This document shows positions 35,344 to 46,686 of a DNA stretch of 64,000 nt, piece after piece; position 1 is the first letter of the stretch; the number at the start of each line of letters is the position of its first letter. The position numbers and the translations under genes are program-made. Location: NCBI RefSeq assembly GCF_002101675.1, contig NZ_LQOY01000155.1, forward strand, positions 62,001-126,000. Direction: 5' to 3'. The notes under the pieces were generated by a model that made no database searches, was not told where the DNA came from, and worked only from the letters and a program-made list of their open reading frames with translations. The stretch comes from Mycobacterium gordonae (GTDB lineage Bacteria > Actinomycetota > Actinomycetes > Mycobacteriales > Mycobacteriaceae).

Positions 35344-36207
35344 CTACTTTTCCAGGGTGAACTGGTTGACGTCGATGTACCCGATCCGGAACGAGTTCGC
35401 GCACCCGGTCAGATACTTCATGTACCGGTCGTAGACCTCTTCGGACTGGATCTCGATGGCCTCATCGCGGCGCGACTCCAATGCCGCGGCCCACAGGTCG
35501 AGAGTGCGGGCGTAGTGCGGCTGCAGTGACTGGCGACGGGTCAGCGTGAAGCCCGCCTTGGCGGAATGCTCCGCCACCTTCTCGATCGACGGCAACCGGC
35601 CGCCCGGGAAGATCTCGGTCATGATGAACTTCGCGAACCGGGCGCCCTCGAAGGTCAACGGCATGCCGCGTTCGGCCATCTGCGGGCCGGTCAGGGCGGT
35701 GATGGTGTGCAGCAGCATGACGCCGTCGGCCGGCAGCACCCGGTGCGCCAGCGCGAAGAAGTCGTCGTAGCGGTCGAAGCCGAAGTGCTCGAAAGCGCCG
35801 ATCGAGACGATGCGGTCGACGGGTTCGTCGAACTGCTCCCAGCCTTCCAACAGCACGCGCCGGCTGCGCTGGGTGTCCAGTTCGTCGAACGTCTGCTGCA
35901 CGTGCGCGGCCTGGTTCTTCGACAGGGTGAGGCCGATGACGTTGACGTCGTACTTCTCGATTGCGCGGCGCATGGTGGCGCCCCACCCGCAGCCGACATC
36001 GAGCAGCGTCATGCCGGGCTGCAGGCCCAGCTTGCCCAGCGCCAGGTCGATCTTGGCGATCTGGGCCTCTTCCAGCGTCATGTCGTCGCGCTCGAAATAT
36101 GCGCAGCTGTAAGTCTGGGTGGGGTCCAGAAACAGCCGGAAGAAGTCGTCGGACAGGTCGTAGTGTGCCTGCACATCGTCAAAGTGCGGCTTCAGCTTCG
36201 CAGCCAT
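35344..36207 (-). CDS. mmaA2: mycolic acid methyltransferase MmaA2 (cyclopropane synthase)
   Basis: 287 residues, the usual MmaA2 length. N-terminus [49 protein letters not shown] motif [19 protein letters not shown], then [15 protein letters not shown]. Forms the distal cyclopropane of alpha-mycolates in M. tuberculosis and can also act on oxygenated mycolates. Strong similarity to the mmaA3 product over most of its length indicates tandem duplication. Confidence 0.92.
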   Translation of the reverse strand: MAAKLKPHFDDVQAHYDLSDDFFRLFLDPTQTYSCAYFERDDMTLEEAQIAKIDLALGKLGLQPGMTLLDVGCGWGATMRRAIEKYDVNVIGLTLSKNQAAHVQQTFDELDTQRSRRVLLEGWEQFDEPVDRIVSIGAFEHFGFDRYDDFFALAHRVLPADGVMLLHTITALTGPQMAERGMPLTFEGARFAKFIMTEIFPGGRLPSIEKVAEHSAKAGFTLTRRQSLQPHYARTLDLWAAALESRRDEAIEIQSEEVYDRYMKYLTGCANSFRIGYIDVNQFTLEK

Positions 36208-36348
36208 GTTTTATTGCCTTTCTGGACCAGGAGCGGCCCACGATCGCACGCGTCGTCGCATCCCCCCGTGCATGCCTGCAGCATGTTATCCGACGCGGCG
36301 CGTCATTACTAAACCGCGACAGCGTCAACGCTGGTCAGCGGCTTTTTG

Positions 36349-38203
<1,855 letters not shown>

Positions 38204-38207
38204 TTAC

Positions 38208-39563
38208 CTACACCTCGTTGGACTGGGGGTTGGATTGATGCTCGCGGCTGACCTCGACCATGAAGTTGGCGAAATAGCCGGTGAGCTGCGGGTCGGACAT
38301 CATCTGCCACTTGGGCGCCAGCAGCTTCATGTACCGCTCGACGTAGAGGAACTGCTTGCCGATCAGCACCAGCTCGCGGGGCAGTTTGACGTCGTAGGCG
38401 TCGGCCAGCGCCGAGAGCTGGCGGCCGATGTCGGCATACGACATGTCGCCGAGGGACTGCATGGTCAGCGGGGTGGCGAACTTCTCCAGGTCCTTGGCGG
38501 CCTCGGCCTCGGGCTTCATGGTGCCGACGGCGCCCATCAGCACCACGATCTTGCCCGCCGCGGCGTGGTCCTTCTTGACCAGCAGCGCGTATACCAGCTC
38601 CCGCAGCAGCCATCGGGTGCGCGGATCGATGCGGCCCATGATCCCGAAGTCGAAGAACACGATGCGGCCTTCGTCGTCGACGTAGAGGTTGCCCGCGTGC
38701 AGGTCGCCGTGGAACAGGCCGTGCCGCAGCCCGCCTTCGAAGACGCTGAACAGCAACGCCTTGACGAGTTCGGTGCCGTCGAAGCCGGCTTTGCGGATGG
38801 CCGCGACGTTGTCGATGCGGATGCCCTGCACCCGTTCCATGGTCAGCACCCGCTCGCTGGTGAAATTCCAGTGCACCTGCGGCACCCGGATGTTCTTGCC
38901 CAACGGTGACGCGTGCAGATGGGATACCCAGGCGTCCATCGACTGCGCTTCCAGCCGGAAGTCCAGCTCCTCGGCCAGGTTGTCGGAGAAGTCGGCGACC
39001 ACGTCCTGTGCCGATAGCCGGCGCCCCAGCTTCGCCAGCTCGACGGCCTGGGCGAAGCGCTGCAGGATCTGCAGGTCGGCGGCCACCCGGCGGCGGATAC
39101 CTGGTCGCTGGATCTTGACGACGACGTCTTCGCCGGTCTTCAGCGTCGCGTAATGCACCTGCGCGATCGACGCCGACGCGAAAGGCGTCTCTTCGAATGT
39201 CGCGAACAGGTTGGCCGGCTCGTCGCCGAGTTCCTCGATGAGCAGCTTGTGTACCTCGCCGGTGTCGGCGGGTGGCACCCGGTCCAGCAGACCGCGGAAT
39301 TCGCGGGACAGCGATTCGCCGAAAGCGCCGGGACTGGACGCGATGATCTGTCCGAACTTGACGTACGTCGGGCCCAGGTCGGCGAAGGTTTGGGGAATTT
39401 CCTTGATGACCTTCTGTTGCCACGCTCCCTTGCCCGGGAGCTTGGTGAGCACCCGAGCGGCGGTGCGGGTTACCTGCCAACCGGTGACAGCTACCCGGGC
39501 CGCTTCGACCGGTAGCGGCACCCGGTCAAGCTTGGCCACATCGCGGTGTTTGGTGGAACTCAT
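38208..39563 (-). CDS. ABC1/UbiB-family atypical kinase (Rv0647c-like)
   Basis: About 451 residues from ATG at 39563. UbiB/ADCK landmarks: the K-x-G-Q motif in YVKFGQIIASSPG, VVKIQRPGI for the ATP-binding lysine, HGLFHGDLHAGNLYV (catalytic loop) and VFFDFGIMG (DFG). Family members are atypical kinase/ATPases linked to isoprenoid-quinone or membrane-lipid homeostasis. Mycobacteria use menaquinone, so a lipid role is more general. In-frame sequence upstream to 39851 is Arg-rich and I exclude it. The M. tuberculosis protein is annotated a little longer. Confidence 0.88.
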   Translation of the reverse strand: MSSTKHRDVAKLDRVPLPVEAARVAVTGWQVTRTAARVLTKLPGKGAWQQKVIKEIPQTFADLGPTYVKFGQIIASSPGAFGESLSREFRGLLDRVPPADTGEVHKLLIEELGDEPANLFATFEETPFASASIAQVHYATLKTGEDVVVKIQRPGIRRRVAADLQILQRFAQAVELAKLGRRLSAQDVVADFSDNLAEELDFRLEAQSMDAWVSHLHASPLGKNIRVPQVHWNFTSERVLTMERVQGIRIDNVAAIRKAGFDGTELVKALLFSVFEGGLRHGLFHGDLHAGNLYVDDEGRIVFFDFGIMGRIDPRTRWLLRELVYALLVKKDHAAAGKIVVLMGAVGTMKPEAEAAKDLEKFATPLTMQSLGDMSYADIGRQLSALADAYDVKLPRELVLIGKQFLYVERYMKLLAPKWQMMSDPQLTGYFANFMVEVSREHQSNPQSNEV

Positions 39564-39658
39564 TTCTGCAGTCTGCCAAACAGGTGGAGCCAATTCCCAA
39601 TTCGCGTGAGGCCGCTCACGCGCGGAAATTGAGCGCCGTACACCCAATGCCTGGGGCG

Positions 39659-40252
39659 CTATTCGGGTTGCCAGGGCGTCAGCCACGGCTCCGGTTTCCA
39701 GTTCTCCCGCCCCGCGATCAGCTCGTACATGGTCGCTCCGTCGATGCTCTCCCGGACGATGTCGGCGTGCCCGGCATGGCGGGCCAGTTCGTTGATGACG
39801 TGCAGGAACACCCAGCGAACCGACCAGGCGGCGACGTCGGAGGGAAACCACGGCGCGTCCCGCGGGACCGGGACCGCGGCGTCGAGGTCGGCCGTTTCTG
39901 CCAATCGAAGGGACTCGGAATTCTGCGCGGTGAATGCTTCGAGCAACCCGTCGAGGGTTTCACCGGGCAGCATCACAAATTGGTCGGCATGTTCGGCGGA
40001 GCGTTCCTCGAACGGCCGCGGGTCCTTCGGCGGCGCATCCGGCGCGGCCGCCACCCGGGCCATCCACGTCCGCTGCATACCGGTGACATGCTTGATCAGG
40101 CCGCCGATGGACAGTGCGCTGGCCGACGGAGCCGACCGCGCTTGTTCGTCGGTGAGGCCGTAGCAGACCGCGAAATAGGCGTTCTGGTGATAGGCGAGGA
40201 ATTCGCGCAGGGCGCCGCGTTCGTCGGCGACCGGAGGGGCGAGGGCCGGCAT
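39659..40252 (-). CDS. DinB-like/DUF664 four-helix-bundle protein
   Basis: 197 residues. Four-helix bundle with the metal-binding histidines seen in LIKHVTGMQRTWM and NELARHAGHADIVRE, as in DUF664/DinB proteins. Some relatives are mycothiol- or bacillithiol-dependent transferases. It lies 3 nt downstream of a second DinB-like gene on the same strand, and both are divergent from a WYL regulator. Confidence 0.82.
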   Translation of the reverse strand: MPALAPPVADERGALREFLAYHQNAYFAVCYGLTDEQARSAPSASALSIGGLIKHVTGMQRTWMARVAAAPDAPPKDPRPFEERSAEHADQFVMLPGETLDGLLEAFTAQNSESLRLAETADLDAAVPVPRDAPWFPSDVAAWSVRWVFLHVINELARHAGHADIVRESIDGATMYELIAGRENWKPEPWLTPWQPE

Positions 40253-40255
40253 CGG

Positions 40256-40789
40256 TCAGTCCTTTCTGTCGTGCAGCTGGTGGTGTACGTAAAGATCTCG
40301 TAGACAAGCGATTTCAGCGCCGTGATGGATCGCCTCCCGGTTGATGTGCAGGATCAGTTCACTGAGCGCATAGGAGGCGTAGGGGCCTTCCGATGGACCG
40401 CACGGCCGGTTGAGGTCCGCGCCGGACAGCGCCCGCACACCGGTGATCCACGCCGCGTACTCCTTGTCGAGTTGGTGCAAAGCGGTCGCCGCATCGGTGG
40501 CGTAGCGCCAATTCTCGTAGTCGGCGGGCGGGCCGCCGAAGTGGTGGTGGTTGCGCATGGCGAACACTCCGACGATGAGATGAGCCAGCCGCCAGGCGAT
40601 GGTGGTGAACGGCGTCGGGCTAGGGCTCGGATACGCGAAATCCACCGAGCCGTTCGGATGCACGGTCCAGCAATCGGGGACCGGCTGCCAGAAATATTCG
40701 TCGTCGGTCAGGCCGTCGAGGCGGGGGCGTAATTGGGCTTGCCAGTGCCAGTCGAGCTGGTCGGCCAATTGGGTGGTGAGGTCTGCCAT
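40256..40789 (-). CDS. DinB-superfamily protein
   Basis: 177 residues from ATG 40789 (a second ATG at 40795 adds two residues). Helical, with RLAHLIVGVFAMRNHHHFGG and LSELILHINREAIHHGAEIACLRDLY carrying candidate metal-ligand histidines. Probably a thiol-dependent transferase or detoxification protein by family; substrate unknown. First gene of the two-gene DinB unit; its promoter region is shared with the WYL regulator and contains an inverted repeat. Confidence 0.82.
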   Translation of the reverse strand: MADLTTQLADQLDWHWQAQLRPRLDGLTDDEYFWQPVPDCWTVHPNGSVDFAYPSPSPTPFTTIAWRLAHLIVGVFAMRNHHHFGGPPADYENWRYATDAATALHQLDKEYAAWITGVRALSGADLNRPCGPSEGPYASYALSELILHINREAIHHGAEIACLRDLYVHHQLHDRKD

Positions 40790-40812
40790 GGGCACAGCCT
40801 GTCAGCTATAGC

Positions 40813-40827
40813 GGACAGTTTCTGTCC
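40813..40827. promoter_or_regulatory. inverted repeat, candidate WYL-regulator operator
   Basis: GGACAG-TTT-CTGTCC, a perfect 6-3-6 inverted repeat in the 62-bp space between the divergent DinB and WYL genes. Placement suits an operator for both promoters. Confidence 0.55.
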
Positions 40828-40851
40828 TAAAAATGGGGGAGAATTGCCGGC

Positions 40852-41811
40852 ATGTCGGAGACCACCGGCCGGGTGTTGCAGCTGCTGGGTTTGCTGCAGT
40901 CGCGTCGGGTGTGGACCGGCGAGGAACTGGCGCGGCAGCTGTCGGTCACGGGACGAAGTGTGCGCCGCGACGTAGAACGCCTGCGGGCACTGGGTTATCC
41001 GGTGGAAGCCAGCAAGGGCGCGGGCGGCGGTTATCGGCTGGGCGCCGGCGCGGCGTTGCCGCCGTTGCTGCTTGATCCGGACGAGGCGGTGGCCGTCGCG
41101 GTGTGTCTGCGGCTCGCCGCCGGCGGCAGTGTGGCCGGGGTCGGCGAATCCGCGTTGCGGGCCCTCAGCAAGCTGGATCAGGTATTGCCGGCCCGGCTGC
41201 GCTCCCAGGTGGCCGCGGTGCACGAGGCGACCGTCACGCTGGTGCCGGACGTGGTCGACACCCCGGTGGACCCCGACACGCTGATGACGCTGGCGCGGGC
41301 GTGCCGGGACCATGAGCACGTGACGGCCGGCTACACCGCGCGGGACGGCATTGCGAGCCGGCGCCGCCTGGAGCCCTACCAACTGGTGACCACCGGCCGG
41401 CGGTGGTATCTGTTGGCCTACGACCGCGACCGCAATGACTGGCGAACCCTGAGACTGGACCGGATGAGTGCAACGCGCGCGGCGGGCAGCACCTTCGTAC
41501 CGCGGCCGGCGCCGGACGCTCGCGAGTTCCTTCGGCACGCGATCAGCGCCGCGCCGTACCGGTACGTGGCTCGAGTTCGTTACCAGCTGCCCGCGTCGGT
41601 TGTCGCGCGCCACTTCTCGCCACAGTCGATGACTGTGGAACCCGAGGGAGACGCGGCCTGCGTGGTGACGGCCGGCGGCGACGATCCACAGCGGATGGTG
41701 CTGCACTTCGCGATGGTCGGCGCCGAGTTCACCGTGCTGGAACCGGCCGAGGTGCGGGCGGCGGCGGGTGCGGTGGGCAAACGTCTCCGACGCGCGGGTG
41801 GCGCACCGTAA
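40852..41811 (+). CDS. WYL-domain transcriptional regulator (YafY family)
   Basis: 319 residues. N-terminal HTH (VLQLLGLLQSRRVWTGEELARQLSVTGRSVRRDVERLRALGYPV, residues about 6-50) with the typical wing GAGGGYRLG, then a WYL ligand-sensing domain (RRLEPYQLVTTGRRWYLLAYDRDRNDWRTLRLDRM). WYL proteins respond to nucleic-acid or small-molecule ligands. It is divergent from the two DinB genes and probably controls them and itself. The stop is 9 nt before the GH38 start. Confidence 0.9.
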   Translation: MSETTGRVLQLLGLLQSRRVWTGEELARQLSVTGRSVRRDVERLRALGYPVEASKGAGGGYRLGAGAALPPLLLDPDEAVAVAVCLRLAAGGSVAGVGESALRALSKLDQVLPARLRSQVAAVHEATVTLVPDVVDTPVDPDTLMTLARACRDHEHVTAGYTARDGIASRRRLEPYQLVTTGRRWYLLAYDRDRNDWRTLRLDRMSATRAAGSTFVPRPAPDAREFLRHAISAAPYRYVARVRYQLPASVVARHFSPQSMTVEPEGDAACVVTAGGDDPQRMVLHFAMVGAEFTVLEPAEVRAAAGAVGKRLRRAGGAP

Positions 41812-41820
41812 GGTGCGGTC

Positions 41821-44800
41821 ATGCAACTGCTTTCGGCGGCTTCGACGGAGCTGTTCGTAGGCCCGCCGGAGGTGCCGCTGCAATTGGTTCGCGTCGTCGT
41901 TGCCGGATGCACCGAGCCGATCGGGCTTTCTGTTGACGGTGAGGGGCTACGCGGGGCGGCGCTCGTCGGAGCCGGGCAAGAGGTGGTCGAGGTTGCCGTC
42001 TCGGTGGACCGCCCGGTCGTCGGGGCCCGGATCGCCGCGCGGGTTCATGCCGCGGGAACCAGCCTGAGCTTTGACTTCGTGGTGGCCGAGCCCGGCTGGA
42101 CGATGTTCATGGTCAGCCACTTCCACTACGACCCGGTCTGGTGGAATACGCAGGCCGCCTATACCAGTCAGTGGCATGAAGACCCGCCCGGGCGCGCCCG
42201 TCAGACCAACGGGTTCGAGTTGGTGCACGCCCACCTGGAAATGGCCCGCCGCGAGCCGGAGTACAAATTCGTGCTGGCCGAAGTCGACTACCTCAAGCCC
42301 TATTGGGACACCCGGCCCGAGGACCGCGCCGACCTGCGCCGGTTCCTCGCGCAGGGGCGGGTCGAAGTGATGGGCGGCACCTACAACGAGCCCAACACCA
42401 ACCTCACCAGCCCCGAAACCACTATCCGGAACATGGTGCACGGCATCGGTTTTCAGCGTGACGTGCTGGGCGCCGACCCGGCCACGGCCTGGCAGCTCGA
42501 CGTGTTCGGGCATGACCCGCAGTTCCCGGGCATGGCCGCCGACGCGGGTCTGACGTCGAGCTCGTGGGCCCGCGGCCCGCACCATCAGTGGGGCCCCGCG
42601 TCCGGGGGCGATGTGGACCGGATGCAGTTCTCCAGTGAGTTCGAGTGGATCTCGCCGTCCGGGCGGGGCCTGCTCACCCACTACATGCCCGCGCATTACT
42701 CGGCGGGCTGGTGGATGGACTCGTCGACCACGCTGGCCGAAGCCGAGGAAGCCACCTATGCGCTGTTCGGCCAACTGAAGAAGGTTGCCCTGACCCGCAA
42801 CGTGCTGCTGCCGGTCGGCACGGACTACACGCCGCCGAACAAGTGGGTCACCGAGATCCACCGCGACTGGGCAGGGCGGTACACCTGGCCGCGGTTCGTG
42901 TGCGGGCTGCCGCGGGAGTTCTTTGCGGCGGTGCGTGCCGAACTCGCCGAACGTGGCGTGGTCGCGTCGCCGCAGACCCGCGACATGAACCCCATCTACA
43001 CCGGCAAGGACGTGTCCTATATCGACACCAAACAGGCCAACCGGGCCGCCGAGAACACGGTGCTCGAGGCGGAGCGCTTCGCGGTGTTCGCCGGCGTGCT
43101 GACCGGGGCGCCGTACCCGCAGGCCGCGTTCGCCAAGGCGTGGGTGCAACTCGCGTACGGCGCTCACCACGACGCGATCACCGGCTCGGAATCCGACCAG
43201 GTGTACCTCGATCTGCTCACGGGCTGGCGAGACGCGTGGGAGTTGGGCCGCACCTGCCGCGACAACGCGTTGCAGGTGCTGTCCGGGCTGGTGGGCGGCG
43301 GGGCTGACTCGGTGGTGGTGTGGAACCCGCTGACGCAGCCGCGCACCGACGTCGTCACGGCCCGGCTGGAGCGGCCACTGGGCGCCGGTGTCCGGGTGCT
43401 CGACTCCGAGGGCGCCGAGCTGGCAGTGCATGTCGAGCACGACGGACGGTCGGTGACCTGGCTGGCCGAAGACGTGCCCTCGCTGGGATGGCGGACTTAT
43501 CAATTGGTTCCAGCGCCGAGCCCCACCGGCTGGGGGCCGATCGCCGGGACGCAGATCGCCAACGAGTACTACCGGCTCACCGCCGACCCACAGCGCGGCG
43601 GGGCGGTGACGTCGCTGATCCGCGGCGACCGGGAGTTGATCGCCGCCGGCCGGCTGGGCAACGAGCTCGCGATCTACGAGGAATATGCGTCGCATCCGGC
43701 CCAGGGTGAGGGGCCGTGGCATCTGCTCCCGCGCGGACCGGTGGTGGGCAGCTCCGAATTCCCCGCCACCGTGCAGGCATACCGCGGGCCGCTCGGTGAG
43801 CGGCTGGTGGTCCGGGGCCGCGTCGGCGAGCTGCTGCGCTACACCCAGACCGTCACCTTGTGGCGTGGCACGGACCGCGTCGCCTGCCGCACCAGCATCG
43901 ACGATTTCGCGGGCGAAGACCGGTTGGTGCGGCTGCGGTGGCCGTGTCCGGTACCCGGCGCCATGCCGGTCAGCGAGGTCGGGGACGCCGTCGTCGGGCG
44001 GGGTTTCGCGTTACTGCATGACGGTGATCGATCGGTCGACACCGCTGAGCACCTGTGGACGCTGGACAACCCGGCCTACGGCTGGTTCGGGTTGTCCTCG
44101 GCGGCCCGCGTCCGCATCGGCAGCGACACCCGAGCGGTATCGGTAGCCGAAGTAGTGGCGCCGTCCGAGTCGGTCGCCGGCCCGCTGGCCCGGGACCTCA
44201 TGGTGGCGCTGGTGCGCGCGGGGGTGACGGCCACCTGCAGCGGCGCCGAAAAGCCGCGCTACGGCAACCTCGACGTCGACTCCAATCTCCCGGACGTCCG
44301 CATCGCGCTCGGCGGCCCCGCGCGCAATGCGTTCACCGCGGCGGTGCTCGCGCAAGCCAGCCCTGACTACACCGCCGAACTGGAGCGACAGCTGGCGCAG
44401 ACGGGCCAAGCTCGGGTTTGGGTGCCGGCCGCGGCGGACTTGGCCGCGCGGTGGGTCCCCGGCGCCGACCTGCGCGCCTGCGACGCCCTGCCGGTGCTCA
44501 TCGTCGACGGCAACGGCGCGCGGAATCTGACCGCCGCGATCGCGGCTGTCGCTCTCGACTTGAGTGACGCCGAAATTGTTGTCGCACAACAAGTTCCGTT
44601 ATCGGCAGAGCCGTTCGAGGACTATACGGTCGCTCTACTCAACCGTGGTGTGCCAAGTTTCGCCGTCGAAACCGACGGCACGCTGCACACCGCGCTGCTG
44701 CGGTCGTGCACCGGCTGGCCGTCCGGAATCTGGATCGACGAACCGCGTCGCACGGCGCCCGACGGCTCCAACTTCCAGCTGCAGCACTGGACGCACGACT

Positions 44801-45993
44801 TCGACTACGCCCTGATCTGCGGCGACGGTGACTGGCGCCAACTCGGCCTCCCGTCGCGCAGCGCGCAGTTCTCCCACCCGCTGATCGCCGTCAACCCGCG
44901 CGAGCAGCACGGTCTGTTGCCGGCACTGGGTTCGCTGCTGCACGTCGAGCCCGCCGACGGGGTGGCGCTGGGTGCGTTGAAGGCCGCCGGCAACCCGCTG
45001 GCGGCCGGCAGCGCACAACCCGTCGCGGTCGGGCATGTCGCGTTGCGCCTGGTGGAATCGACCGGGGCCGGCGCCCGCGTCGTCGTCGGCTCGGATCTGG
45101 GCACGCTGCGCGCGTTGGCGCAAGCGAACCTGCTGGAGGAACCCGAACGCCGCAGACGCCTCATCGATCTGCACGGTTACCAGGTGGCGACGATTTTGGC
45201 GCGGCTGGACATCGCCCCACTTCGCGACGAGCAGACGGCTTTGGCCCCGGACTCCGAGCCGGCTCAGCCGCTCTACGCTCGTTACTGGCTGCACAATCGC
45301 GGCCCAGCGCCGCTGGGCGGATTGCCGGTCATCGGCCACCTGCACCCCCAGCAGGTGAGTGTGGATCCCGGCGCGGACCTGCGGGAGGTGAGCTTGCGCC
45401 TGACCGTGGCCAGCGATTGCACCGACCTCTCACTCGCCGGCACCGTCGCCGTGCTGTGCCCGGACGGCTGGTCGGTCGCCCCAGTGGAGTTGCCATTCAC
45501 GCTGGACGCCGGAGGTCACCTGGAAACCGACGTCGTATTGGGCATACCGGGCCACGCGCCGGACGGGCGGTACCCGGTGCGCGCCCAGCTGCGAGTCACC
45601 GAGCCCGACGTGCCGCCCGCGTGGCGGCAGGTGGTCGAGGACGTCACGTTCATCGACATCGGTGACGACGCGGGCGAGGTCGTCTACCTCATCGACGGTC
45701 CCGCCGCCGTGGCCGTGGCGGCTGGGGCCAAGGCGCGTTTCTCGGTGACCATCGGCAGCCGTGCCCACGCCGACCTGGCGGTCGAAGCGCACCTGATCAG
45801 CCCGTGGGGAACATGGGAGTGGATGGGACCGGCCGTGCTGGGCGCCGACCTGCCGGCGCAGGGCAGAGTGGAACTCGCCTTCGACGTCAGCCCGCCGGTC
45901 TGGCTGGAACCCGGGCAGTGGTGGGCGCTGGTTCGGGTGGGATGCGCGGGCACACTGATCTATTCGCCGGCGGTGAAAGTGACGGTGACATGA
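41821..45993 (+). CDS. glycoside hydrolase family 38 alpha-mannosidase (Rv0648-like)
   Basis: 1390 residues, longer than the ~1215-residue M. tuberculosis protein. GH38 landmarks: SHFHYDPVWW near residue 100 (zinc His/Asp), the nucleophile Asp in WQLDVFGHDPQFP near 226, and AYGAHHDAITGSESDQVYLDLLTGW near 443. Beta-rich C-terminal domains follow. No signal peptide is evident, so it is probably cytosolic, unlike the GH92 enzyme at the window start. TAAGGT, made partly from the WYL stop codon, ends 6 nt before the ATG and could act as a leaderless -10. Likely degrades intracellular alpha-mannosides and feeds the ROK kinase two genes on. Confidence 0.93.
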   Translation: MQLLSAASTELFVGPPEVPLQLVRVVVAGCTEPIGLSVDGEGLRGAALVGAGQEVVEVAVSVDRPVVGARIAARVHAAGTSLSFDFVVAEPGWTMFMVSHFHYDPVWWNTQAAYTSQWHEDPPGRARQTNGFELVHAHLEMARREPEYKFVLAEVDYLKPYWDTRPEDRADLRRFLAQGRVEVMGGTYNEPNTNLTSPETTIRNMVHGIGFQRDVLGADPATAWQLDVFGHDPQFPGMAADAGLTSSSWARGPHHQWGPASGGDVDRMQFSSEFEWISPSGRGLLTHYMPAHYSAGWWMDSSTTLAEAEEATYALFGQLKKVALTRNVLLPVGTDYTPPNKWVTEIHRDWAGRYTWPRFVCGLPREFFAAVRAELAERGVVASPQTRDMNPIYTGKDVSYIDTKQANRAAENTVLEAERFAVFAGVLTGAPYPQAAFAKAWVQLAYGAHHDAITGSESDQVYLDLLTGWRDAWELGRTCRDNALQVLSGLVGGGADSVVVWNPLTQPRTDVVTARLERPLGAGVRVLDSEGAELAVHVEHDGRSVTWLAEDVPSLGWRTYQLVPAPSPTGWGPIAGTQIANEYYRLTADPQRGGAVTSLIRGDRELIAAGRLGNELAIYEEYASHPAQGEGPWHLLPRGPVVGSSEFPATVQAYRGPLGERLVVRGRVGELLRYTQTVTLWRGTDRVACRTSIDDFAGEDRLVRLRWPCPVPGAMPVSEVGDAVVGRGFALLHDGDRSVDTAEHLWTLDNPAYGWFGLSSAARVRIGSDTRAVSVAEVVAPSESVAGPLARDLMVALVRAGVTATCSGAEKPRYGNLDVDSNLPDVRIALGGPARNAFTAAVLAQASPDYTAELERQLAQTGQARVWVPAAADLAARWVPGADLRACDALPVLIVDGNGARNLTAAIAAVALDLSDAEIVVAQQVPLSAEPFEDYTVALLNRGVPSFAVETDGTLHTALLRSCTGWPSGIWIDEPRRTAPDGSNFQLQHWTHDFDYALICGDGDWRQLGLPSRSAQFSHPLIAVNPREQHGLLPALGSLLHVEPADGVALGALKAAGNPLAAGSAQPVAVGHVALRLVESTGAGARVVVGSDLGTLRALAQANLLEEPERRRRLIDLHGYQVATILARLDIAPLRDEQTALAPDSEPAQPLYARYWLHNRGPAPLGGLPVIGHLHPQQVSVDPGADLREVSLRLTVASDCTDLSLAGTVAVLCPDGWSVAPVELPFTLDAGGHLETDVVLGIPGHAPDGRYPVRAQLRVTEPDVPPAWRQVVEDVTFIDIGDDAGEVVYLIDGPAAVAVAAGAKARFSVTIGSRAHADLAVEAHLISPWGTWEWMGPAVLGADLPAQGRVELAFDVSPPVWLEPGQWWALVRVGCAGTLIYSPAVKVTVT

Positions 45994-46013
45994 ACCCCGC
46001 CCGCCGGCGACGC

Positions 46014-46060
46014 TGCAGTGGGGGCACCTCCCGCTTGCGGGGGACGAAGCGATGAGGAGG
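46014..46060 (+). repeat. short intergenic hairpin element with built-in ribosome site
   Basis: GTGGGGGCACCTCCCGC-TT-GCGGGGG forms a stem at 46028-46043, followed by GACGAAGCGATGAGGAGGAG, which supplies the ribosome site of the next gene. From memory, near-identical elements recur upstream of genes across mycobacterial genomes. Only this copy was seen here. Confidence 0.45.
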
Positions 46061-46068
46061 AGCGGCGC

Positions 46069-46686
46069 ATGAGACTCGATCACGTAGCAACGGTGGCCGG
46101 CTTCCCGGTCGCCGTCGCGGACGTCGATGCCCGCGAGACACGGCTGCGAGATGGTCCGCAGGCGAACGCGCTGCCCGCACCGGGCACCAGTGAGGGCCGC
46201 CAGCTGCGGCGCTGGCTGACGCAACTGATCGTCACCGACCAGGTGGTCGCCGCCGAGGCGGCCGCCCGCGGCCTCGACGGCGACGGCGCCCCGTCCGAGA
46301 TCGACCTGCTGCCCGACGCGACCGCCCGGCTCGAGATCGGCAGCATCGCCGCGGCCGCTCTGGCCGACCCACGGGCTCGCGCTCTGTTCGCCGACGTCAC
46401 GGCGGACGTCGACATCAGCGCCGACGACGTGGCCGCCTACCACGCCCGCAACCCGCTGCGGTTCGCGCCGTCGCGGGCCGGAAGCCACGGCTGGCGGGTA
46501 CCTCCGGCCGAGGATCCTCCGCTGGACGAGGTACGACCGGCCGTCGCTCAGCACCTGTTGGGCGCCGCGCGCCGCCGAGCATTTCGGGTCTGGCTCGACG
46601 CCCGCCGCGCCGCGGTGGTGCAGCTCGCGCCCGGTTACGAACATCCCGGCGACCCACGTCAGCCCGACAACACCCACCGGCACTGA
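46069..46686 (+). CDS. Rv0649-like protein (often annotated FabD2), more like a SurA/PpiC-type chaperone fragment
   Basis: 205 residues; GAGGAGGAG upstream fixes the ATG at 46069. By gene order it matches M. tuberculosis Rv0649, annotated as malonyl-CoA:ACP transacylase FabD2. I see no G-H-S-x-G nucleophile motif or acyltransferase core. Instead V-A-V-A-D-V-D-A-R-E-T-R-L, RQLRRWLTQLIVTDQVVAAEAAARGL and ISADDVAAYHARNPLRF resemble the helical SurA_N/PpiC chaperone arrangement (own-start, helix pair, DVAAYYxxN helix). Function is therefore uncertain. Its stop overlaps the ROK kinase ATG. Confidence 0.75.
   Translation: MRLDHVATVAGFPVAVADVDARETRLRDGPQANALPAPGTSEGRQLRRWLTQLIVTDQVVAAEAAARGLDGDGAPSEIDLLPDATARLEIGSIAAAALADPRARALFADVTADVDISADDVAAYHARNPLRFAPSRAGSHGWRVPPAEDPPLDEVRPAVAQHLLGAARRRAFRVWLDARRAAVVQLAPGYEHPGDPRQPDNTHRH

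Noticed and set aside
41947-43722. 591-codon frame antisense to the GH38 gene
   Set aside because: No motif or ribosome site. The GH38 frame has all catalytic motifs.
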